From: Punica granatum
Taxonomy: Eukaryota > Streptophyta > Magnoliopsida > Myrtales > Lythraceae
Direction: 5' to 3'
Length of the DNA stretch: 64,000 nucleotides
Assembly: GCF_007655135.1 (NCBI RefSeq)
Contig: NC_045131.1
Coordinates: 16,228,001 to 16,292,000, forward strand
Position numbers and translations under genes: made by a program. This document shows positions 55,824 through 64,000 of the stretch, piece by piece (positions within the stretch are counted from its first letter, which is position 1; every line of letters starts with the position of its first letter). Under the pieces are notes generated by a model, which worked only from the letters and a program-made list of their open reading frames with translations, ran no database searches and was not told the origin of the DNA.

Positions 55824-57119
55824 CATAGAGAGAAGAAGTGTGAGCAACTCCTTTTGGTCCGTGTTTGGTTTATTTCAAAACATTATGATGAGGATATGAC
55901 TTTGGGTTATGACTTGACATTGGTTTTATTATGGTTTTATTGCCATTCAAATATGTTTTGTATAGGTCACCATCAGTTTTAGAGGCATAGATCAAAAGCT
56001 TATTAGGGATGGTCGGGTTGTCAATTTAAGACCAACAGGTGATTCATTTTGTGGTCTTGAAATGCGTATGTTATCAGTATCTATTAATATATGAAATGCT
56101 CTTTTAGCTCTATCTTTGTCATCCTATACTATTTATTGCTCATGTAACTATATATGCTTTCCTAAATTGGTATTACTTGGATCACTTCATCATTTCAGCA
56201 GAATTTTAAGAAGAAGATTGCAATCCATTCATTGCCAACAATGGATTAACTTAAACTCAATCCATTCACTCTTATAAATTCATTGCCAACAATGGATTAA
56301 CATAAACCCAATGGACTAAAGAACAAAAATACAATTCCATTCATTGTTTATAGACCACCACTAAAAGATATAACAAACTATAACCACCACCAACAATCCA
56401 TTCACTGCCAAAACACCGCATTGACAAGCTAACAACCCGCCATCACCACCAATACATCTTCATTTCACAATTTCATAAGTAGTACAACAACCACCAATGC
56501 CATAAATCAAACAGACAAGTCTAAGACTCCTCAACTCTCTATAGTTGGTCATATTCCTTCGCCTAAGTTCATTGATCAACCTCCAATCGTTGGAAGAGTT
56601 TGACAAGCGAAGTTAATCTTCCCATGCATTATAAATAGTCTCAGCTCAATTTATTGTTTCTCTACAATGGACATCTATAAAACGCCCTTCTTGGATTGAA
56701 TTTCGTGTTAGAAGTAATCCTCAGAGCCTTACGCCTGCAGTGACAAAAGATAGCTTCATCATTGAACATGTTTGAACTTTGGTTCCTACTCATCCGGTGG
56801 AATGTTGAATTGATGCCAAAATCATTACAGCCTCAGCCACGATTACAACATTAACATCGTGATTGAGAGTGGTGAGAGTCAATTTGAGACAGCAAACCTC
56901 TTCTCCAGTGCTATGTCAACAAAATCAGCAATTAGGGTTTTCCAATTTATGAAATTTGGGAATTAGTGTTCAATAGAAATTTGGAAATTAGATTTTAAGG
57001 AGAGGATAGATGGGAAACGACAGCGTTTTTTCCTTCCAGAGACGAGGTCATCTTGTTCAAGGAAGGATGAAAGTTCACTGAATGGTCACGTTTTGAGACT
57101 GGTTCGTGGCAGGTTGATT
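55824..57119 (+). other. Right interior of the MULE
   Basis: No transposase domain is recognisable. An ATTCATTGCCAACAATGGAT segment is duplicated at about 56232 and 56278. The rest is AT-rich; 56900-57000 is purine-rich with no ORF. Confidence 0.45.
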
Positions 57120-57300
57120 AAAAAATTGCATTGACGTTGTTACTGCCATGTAGGCGTACACGTCATATTTTCATTTCGGCCAGTGACATCAAGGACCGAT
57201 ATATTAGACAGACTTGGAATTTGATGGCATGTTTATAAAAAATGCAATTCAAACACCAAACTACATGGAATAATTTGAGGACCAAACTATTAGCCTTCTC
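57120..57300 (-). repeat. Right terminal inverted repeat of the MULE
   Basis: Inverted copy of 34460-34640. The 9 bases after it (57301-57309, TAAATTATT) are the right target duplication. Confidence 0.85.
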
Positions 57301-57309
57301 TAAATTATT

Positions 57310-58369
57310 ATTATTATTATTTGGCTAATCGTTACTACTTTAAGCATCAAAATATTATATCGATGCTACTGCTTTCTTGTTTGCATCAACATAGTATTAT
57401 TGTTGGTGGAAGAATTATTAGTAGCGAGTTTACCTTTTTGTTTCTAAAAATTCTATTTCGTACCCATTAAAAACAATCTATTTTGTTATAATGAATCTGC
57501 TTGGTATCAGTGCGTTTCCCCAAGAAGACCATTTCCCTTTATTGTGTTTGATGTGGGATTGATAGCCTAATCTTAATGGTGACATTTGGTTAGTCAGTGT
57601 ATAATATTGTCCTTGAAGCACTGCTAGAGAACGGCATGTTACTTTAAAGTGATGTCATATCAAGCTATACATATATAGTGATATTTCAAACCACACTTTA
57701 CAGGATGTGATTGTTGGGTCGCCCTTACGAGCCAATTTCGTGCCATAATGTTGAACAATTTCATCATCAACTATGCAATTTTGTTTTATCACCAAAAAAG
57801 TCTTAAAGAAAATATTACTGAAAAAAACTATGCGATCGTTTTGTCCAGATTATCCAAATTTTTTTAGCCCTAATCATTTTGTATCATTCAATCTTCCGTT
57901 TTATCCCAAATTCATAGGATAGCTTTTCTTTGATTTGTCTCTCTTTTGAAGTAGTACATTTGCAGTCCATCAATTATTTTGATTTTCTTTTTCAATCTGG
58001 ACATCACTTTAAGTTAAAATGGGGCTATATGTGACAGTCACTTTAAGTGACTATGTAGTCCTCGATATATGATAGATTCACATAATGTACTAGGTTGTTC
58101 CTTGGACAAGAAGTCAGGAGTATATATGTGAAAGGTGCTCATAAAATTGATCTTAAATCCTGCTACCTAGGTGCTTATCGATCGGGAATAATTGACTCCA
58201 TACTGAGTAGGAATAATTGATATCAATGATTGTCCCATGTAATCTTCACGAAGCTTCCACATTCATAGGCAACAAGTATGTTTTACGTGAGTAGGTATGT
58301 GGTGTTCCTATAATTTTGTCCAAATTGTTCAGTCCTATAAAATTCAATTTAGCTAGATTCTTCTCTTAT
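57310..58369. other. Intergenic, no gene seen
   Basis: AT-rich, stops in all frames, no repeat assigned. Confidence 0.5.
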
Positions 58370-59250
58370 AACGTTTAATCGGTTATACACTCTTCATTCA
58401 AACTGTTCTTCAGTGTTAACGGGTGATGACATGCATTTCGATGACATCAATTTTTTTTTCCAAATAGTAATCCTAATGACTACATTAAATCAGTTCTAAA
58501 ACGTCTAAAATGTTATATGCATTTAGTTCAAATCGTGATCCTGTCTCTCTATGAAGACAAGGCCTCTCGAAAAGATTGTTTTCGAGAGCCTTCAGGCGAG
58601 GTCTCGGGAGGCCCGAGTTGACTCAACAGCCCAGAGTAGGGTTTGCCCCAAGCTCGTGAGACCCTAGGTAGGGGTGCAAAGAGCATGAATCTTCTTAGAG
58701 GTTAGATCTTATGGCGATGTCAGATATGGTTAAGTCATACACATATCCGTCTTCTTCGCCTCGAGAACAGCGAGAGAAATTGTTTCGATTCTGTCGAAGG
58801 TTGAGAGGCGGTGGTGATGATAGTGGAGATGTGGGGGAGAGTTCGATGGAGGTGCAGTGGCAGATGATTAAAATTTGAAGATGAGTAGGGGTATTTTAGT
58901 TAATTGGCAAACCTTTTTTATTTTAACCTATAATACTTGGCCTCATCAAAATATTTCATGCCGTTATGTCCATATTGTTAGCAGTTAAATCTTAATCACG
59001 GTTTGGACTTAAAATATGTAACATACATGTGTTTTAGGATTAATTTAGGCAAACCAAAACTTATAGATCTCGATTGACAATTTGGGCAAACTTATAGGTT
59101 TCTGCTGGTTTATCTAATTCATATTGGCATTATAATTAATTTAGCTGAAAATAATTTTACATCGTTATTGTTTACGTCATCACCCGTCAACACTGAAGTA
59201 ACAATGGACCAAAAGTGTTTAATCAACTCAACGTTTACTGGGGTTTAGCC
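58370..59250. mobile_element. Inverted-repeat element of about 0.9 kb
   Basis: The left arm (about 58370-58440) contains CTTCAGTGTTAACGGGTGATGAC. The right arm (about 59170-59240) has the inverse, GTCATCACCCGTCAACACTGAAG, and both arms extend about 65 bp outward to an AACGTT. No transposase is visible. The target duplication and class are not clear. Confidence 0.5.
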
Positions 59251-59902
59251 AAACTGAAACTTATTGGACCCAACTGACAATTCGCCCAACCTCATATGAC
59301 CACCAACAGAGTACGGGGCAGCAACGGCAGGAGCACCGGGGGGTGGGGGTGGGTACGGGAACAGCACGGCAGCATCAGGAGGGAGCCAAGGCAGGAGCGG
59401 GAGGCCGGGGGCTCGAGGGGAGGGAAGCAGATCAGCTAGGGGCCGGCGCAGCAGGATCAGAGACCTGGATGGGGGCATCTGTTCCCGGAGGGCGAGGAGG
59501 GGAGAGGGAGTGAGCAGCCGGGGGCGCGGGAGTCCCGTAGGGGGGCGGCCAGCGGGAGGGCGAGGATGGGGCAGCACCGGCGGGGGGCAGCACGGCAAGA
59601 GATCACCGGGGACGTGAGGGCACCGGTAGAGCGAGAGAAGGGAGAGCTTAGAGAGAGAGAGAGAGGGAGGGAGAGCTTAAAGAGAGAGAGAGCGATGATA
59701 GATCGGGCATGCATCTGAAGAAGAAGATGCAGACCTATTTTTTAATTTGCGGTGGATTAGCGGCGGGCGGCGGAATCTTGCCGCAGTTAAGTTCCCGCCG
59801 CTAATCCGATGCTAAATGTTTGCGGCAGATTAGCGGCGGAAACTTAATGGTGGAAAGATTCCGCTGCTAATTCCACTGGTAAAGCAGAATTTTTTAGTAG
59901 TG
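59251..59902 (+). mobile_element. Second CACTA-like transposon end
   Basis: The right edge reads TTTTTTAGTAGTG ending at 59902. Inside are subterminal repeats of TAGCGGCGG and its inverse CCGCCGCTAA (59756-59870), an AGAG tract (59645-59690) and a G-rich block (59310-59620). The order and orientation equal those of 11400-12225, but the repeat sequence differs, so it is a related family. Long minus-strand frames across the G-rich block are low-complexity Pro/Leu and unsupported. Confidence 0.6.
59338..59359 (+). other. G-quadruplex motif
   Basis: Four G runs of 6, 5, 3 and 3 separated by 1, 1 and 3 bases, inside the CACTA-like end. Confidence 0.8.
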
Positions 59903-61479
59903 AATTTTATGAAGCTGTATCGACTGTAAAATCGCAATCTTCTAGCCAAAAAAACAATTGAAACTTTCGTTATTCCGTTAATATCAAGTTTCTACTTTAC
60001 TTCGTCCCTATGAAAAATAGATCTGGCCAAACTTTCACGGGGGAGTTATAAATTTTGTTTTGAAATGCTCAAATGTCAAATGTGGCTGCCATGCAACTTA
60101 TAAACATGAAGAAGCGCAAGATGGACGCTCTAAGTAAGTTCGATCTTGAAACCCTTAGCTCCATGATTACTGTCCATATAGTTCCATCAAATGTATTTTG
60201 CGGTATTTTCAGTTAGATCAAGTTCAACAGATCATTTCAAATTAGTTCATATTATTGATACATATTAATTAATAATTAAGATTCTTTTTAAAAAATAAAA
60301 TAATTACTTAATAATTGTAAAGGGTATTTCAAGATGCGAAAATTTTATTAGAGTTGTTTATATATTTGTAAAATTAATTTTAGTACCATATATTTAAAAT
60401 ATATTATTATTAAAAATTTAATATAAAAATATGGTTATTAAAAATTGAATATATCAATTTTAGTTATAAGGTAAAATAATATATTATCTTTGTACTTTAT
60501 AATCTTATTTAATTCATAAATTTTTATAATAAAATTTGGCTTTATATTCCACCAAAATTTTGGTGCAATACACAGGTTATCGCCTAGTTCTTATTAAGCT
60601 TTGTGTCGTTACTACGTTCATTGAGATAAAAAAAAATAATTTCTCATTGTATATTTTGGCTTTTAACCAACATCCTTAATCAAATATCGTTTATAAATGG
60701 ACTTTACTTATAATGCGAAGATACGACAATGAAATATACACTTAAAATTCAGTAAAGACGAAATAAATATTAGCACAAATAATAGGAGGGTTGGTGAATC
60801 TGAAGATGTAATTAGCTAATCTAAGTTATCACTATTTAATTAAAAAGAAAATGAAAATAAGAGATAGGGACTGCTTCTCTTCTCATATACTCAGGTTCCA
60901 ATATGACTTCAGGACGGTAAAATTAAAAGTAAATCCTCTGACTAGGCTAAACATAATGTAAACTAGTTGCGTAGCCCGCACATTGGTGGCGTCAATTTTA
61001 TTGAAATATCATCGATTGAAAAAAAAAAGTTTCAAGAATTAACGTGAGAAGAAATGGGAAAAGAATATGAATAAGAACTGTTTCGGAATTGTAAAGGATT
61101 AGTGGGAAAAGAGTCCGAGGAAGAAGAGAGTCAAAGATGATTTAATGGTAGAGAGTTTAAATTTAATGTGACAGGTAGTTTTCATGTCATCTTCTCCTCA
61201 CACAAAAGCTTACATAATAGCTCATCCTTTAATGAACGAAAAATTCTCATGAAAATAGTCCGAATTTCATGATATATAGATTAGGTGTGGCTTCGCACAT
61301 TACGCGGATGTTAGTAATAATAGAATTTCATTGATTTGATATTTTGGATAAAATTGAAAAAAAAGGGAAAAAATTCAAATATATGTAAATTTTAAAAACA
61401 ATCTTAAAATATCTCCAAATAAAATGCAAAAGTATTTCATATTTATCACGAATCGAATTTTTTTTTAAGATAAATATTA
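59903..61479. other. AT-rich intergenic DNA, no gene seen
   Basis: 60230-60560 is very AT-rich. A short palindrome CACCAAAATTTTGGTG lies near 60550. Nothing coding is visible. Confidence 0.5.
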
Positions 61480-62470
61480 GGATATATTACCAAAAAGAAC
61501 CTAAATTTTCCAAAAATTTCAGGTTTTATCTTAAATTTTATTTTGTAACATAAAAAACCACATATTTTCGAAATGTCTCATAAATGACCTACTATTACAA
61601 CTTCCATTAATTTCCGTCCATTTTCCTACGTGGGCGTTATGAGACCCACCATATTTACTCATCATCCCATCATTCTCTCCACCACTTACATTAAGAAAAT
61701 TTAAATTTACAAAAATTTCTTAGTTTTGTCTTAAATTATATTTTGTAATTATAAAAACTATAAGTTTTCAAAATGTCTCAGAAATAACCTCAACGGCAAA
61801 TAACAAGAAACATTTGACATCAATTGAAGCCCGATATGGTTATTTTGTCATGTATTTGTGTATATAAAACCAATGAAAGAGCTAAACATATGCAGACCAA
61901 GCAACCTTAGAGGCAATCCAGGAAAGAATTGAAACATATAGGTCATGAAAGAGCATAAAGTAATGAATGGATTATCATTGTACTCAAGATTCATATTTTG
62001 CTTCTCGGGTTAATATTCTTTCTCCAATGTCAGCCCAGGGATTGGTGTTTCGGGATAAAATTTACGACTTTTATGATCACATCAACAATTCAGCAAAACA
62101 GGGGTTTCAATCGTGGATCTCTCGCAAAACAAAGAGGTTACGATCGTTTCTTGTTATCCTTGAGGCTATTTCCGAGACATTATGAAAATATGTGATTTTT
62201 TTCTATTCAAAACAAATTTAGGACAAAATTGAGAATGTTTTTGAAAACTTGGGTTTTTTTCTGAAGGGTAGAGAAAATGACAAGATGATATGTAAATCAG
62301 GTGGGTTCCATAGTGTCCACTTAGGTAGAGGGACGAAAATTATAACGAAATTTGTGACAAGAGGTCATTTCCGAGACAGTTAAAATATGTGATTTTTTAA
62401 TATGAAATAAGAATTTGGACAAAAATTGAAAATTTTCTGAAAATTTAGTTTTTTTTTTAATTTATCCTAA
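61480..62470. mobile_element. Large inverted-repeat (foldback) element of about 1 kb
   Basis: The left arm is 61480-61830 and the right arm 62130-62470, inverted. Both arms contain AAATTTTC near the edge, a CACATATTTT motif, GTCTC(A/G)(T/G)AAATGACCT, and a CGTCC...CC-TA-GTGG segment next to the loop. The left arm has a second, partly duplicated copy of the AAAATGTCTCAGAAAT motif. No clean target duplication is seen, though flanks are TAAATATTA and TAATTAATA. An open frame in the loop (61967-62185) shows no domain. Confidence 0.65.
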
Positions 62471-62889
62471 TTAATATGTATAATCATTATGGTGGAGCAG
62501 TAAATGAGCAACTCAAACATGAGTTGACGGTATTAAAGTTTGTACGGCGTTTGCTCATTACGCTTTCCCACTTTTGAATATTATAATCAATAATAATTGA
62601 TGACTTGCTATTAGGACAAGTTCAGTCTAATTATAAATACCAACTTGGCATTTACTTGCCCACTGAAAAAGAAAACAAAGAAGCTCCAACTAGAGTTCTT
62701 TTTTACCGGTTACTGCAATCAATATATGGACAAAGCTTTTGCAATAGGCTAATCTTTCTTGGGTTAGCCAGTTGGCCCAGGCAAACTGGACCCATCACAT
62801 TCAATCATTAATTTTCTTTTTTTTTAGCCTACAAATTATATTTGAAATAACTAACTATTGTTGCTCTTAAATAAAATCTCGAATTCAAA
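62471..62889. other. Intergenic, no gene seen
   Basis: AT-rich; the ORF at 62605-62811 has no recognisable domain. Confidence 0.45.
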
Positions 62890-63012
62890 TTTTTTTAAGA
62901 AAAATATTGAGTTCAAATTTTATGAATGAAGAAAATTCTTATTTGAAAGAGTTTTATTCCTGAGTGAGTCGACTTGGTTCGAACTAAATTAGTCAGGATC
63001 GTCAAATTTCTA
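62890..63012 (+). mobile_element. SINE relic related to 14214-14395
   Basis: GAGTTCAAATTTTATGAATGAAGAAAATTC, GAGTTTTATTCCTGAGTGAGTCGAC and AAATTAGTCAGGATCGTC follow in the same order as in the intact SINE, with many changes. The left boundary is uncertain. Confidence 0.6.
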
Positions 63013-63028
63013 AACACTAGGCTACAAA

Positions 63029-63050
63029 ATATATATATATATATATATAT
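63029..63050. repeat. (AT)n microsatellite
   Basis: Eleven AT units after the SINE relic. Confidence 0.85.
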
Positions 63051-64000
63051 ACATACATATATATCTAAATCATAAATAAATATTATATATAAAAATATGA
63101 CAAATTTATCAAATTTTCAATATTTTGAAAATGTTATTATACACTTATGACTTTTTTTTGCACATTTTCACTATATTTAATATTTCTATTCATTGCTCAT
63201 TTTCGACGCTTTATTACCTCAATTTCTCTCAATAGAATTAACTATTCATCACATGTATATTTGTTCTATTATTATTTCATAACGATTTATACTTTCAAAT
63301 TTTCATTACACCATATGTTCGTTTTCAACGTCTGTTGTCCTAACGGGTTCATACATTATTTGTCTCATTGCTATGAATCATGCAATTGTTTTAAAAATTT
63401 CTTGTTTTCCCAATTTTTGTTCTAAAAAATACTCGTATCTTTTGTAAATTTTTGCCTTTTATTCACCCACTTTTGGTGTACTTTGTTAATATGACTTTTT
63501 ATGACATATTTTCAAATCTCTATTCATCGCTCATTCTTAACATCCATTGCCTCACATGTTCTATCATCCTTAGCCGAGTTAAACTTTTTACATCTCTTCT
63601 AAAGTACAACCATTCCAAAAGTGTTTCTCCAACTTCTTTTTCCTTTTTCGCCCTTGATAATTTAATAATATCACTATTTTACCATTTACTCAAATAATAC
63701 GAATGTTACTAAACATCACATCTTTTCAATAGCATGCATCATTTCATTTGTTTTAATAGAAAAACTAATTTTTGTGTATTGTTTCTCACGACATTTCGAG
63801 TTTAAGGTACCATTTTATACTTTTTCACTATAAAAACTACCTAAGATGCTCTTTTTCATATTATTCACTTTGACTAACGCATCAAATATGAAATAACTTC
63901 TTCATTTAATGCTCATGGTTTCTCTCTCCATTTTCCTATTTACATTTGTATCTTTTCTATTTTCTCTTTCGATTTTTAATTTCTTCTCCTTTTGATTATT
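63051..64000. other. AT-rich intergenic DNA, no gene seen
   Basis: TTCTATTCATTGCTCATTTTCGAC at about 63183 and CTCTATTCATCGCTCATTCTTAAC at about 63518 are similar, suggesting a degenerate repeat with a spacing near 335 bp. ORFs at 63147 and 63452 are low-complexity Phe/Leu/Ser and are not supported. Confidence 0.45.

Larger units (their letters stand above)
34460..57300 (+). mobile_element. Mutator-like element (MULE) split by nested retrotransposons
   Basis: Terminal inverted repeats of about 180 bp lie at 34460-34640 and 57120-57300. Both start GAGAA(T/G)GCTAA(C/T)AGTTTGG and share TGGTCCTCAAA, TTTGAATTGCATTT, CATGCCATC, GTCACTGG and CGCCTACATGGCA. A 9-bp near-identical target duplication flanks them. 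Without the inserted retrotransposon (36789-55818) the element is about 3.8 kb. It contains a decayed transposase gene in its left part. Long inverted repeats and a 9-bp duplication define the Mutator superfamily. Confidence 0.88.

Noticed and set aside
59245..59714. Pro/Leu-rich ORFs on the minus strand
   Set aside because: Shadow of the G-rich block in the CACTA-like end.
61967..62195. Small protein in the loop of the inverted-repeat element
   Set aside because: No domain, two overlapping frames, no supporting signal; mentioned only as a question.

Overview
This is plant nuclear DNA dominated by transposable elements. It has long LTR retrotransposons, a MULE with 9-bp target duplications, CACTA-type ends, MITEs, a TRIM, SINEs and LINE RNase H relics. 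The only intact host gene I can support is a small AP2/ERF transcription factor with a C-terminal EDLL motif. The gag and ORF1 relics remind me of predicted proteins from pomegranate (Punica, Myrtales). That is recollection, not a search result; 'core eudicot, possibly Myrtales' is the safe statement.

Layout, left to right. 1-10982 is a minus-strand Ogre/Tat-like Ty3-gypsy element (called C) cut by the left window edge: 5' LTR 6632-10982, primer binding site, leader with an inserted foldback MITE, an extra ORF (ORF1, DUF7745-like) upstream of gag, decayed gag-protease, an intron-like tract, and the first codons of pol. 10983-15438 holds a CACTA-like end (11400-12225) and a TRIM carrying a SINE (13682-14602). 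15439 to about 22475 is a second gypsy-type element (D) with a decayed minus-strand gag. 23243-28407 is a solo Ogre-type LTR with a perfect 5-bp target duplication. 28408-34459 is the most gene-like interval: the ERF gene (29987-30460, minus) between two LINE RNase H relics.

34460-57300 is a nest. A MULE with about 180-bp terminal inverted repeats and a broken transposase gene was split by Ogre-like element A (36789-55818). A's 5' LTR was then split by related element B (37898-43801), whose 5' half is lost. LTRs inside the nest carry MITEs. A has no gag or pol; it keeps only a shortened ORF1. Just upstream of each polypurine tract (in A and in B) lies a 29-bp minisatellite with a shared TTTACTGCTTT half and variable remainder. 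57301-64000 is AT-rich intergenic DNA with two large inverted-repeat elements, a second CACTA-like end with a G-quadruplex motif, and a SINE relic.

How the parts relate: LTR, leader, primer site, polypurine tract and ORF1 tail are shared by A and C, so they belong to one lineage. C shows the coding content that A has lost. ORF1 upstream of gag, an intron-like gap between protease and pol, LTRs over 4 kb and a repeat-rich 3' untranslated region together match the known Ogre/Tat architecture. No rRNA, tRNA, CRISPR or organellar genes were seen. Boundaries of decayed elements are approximate unless a target duplication is quoted.
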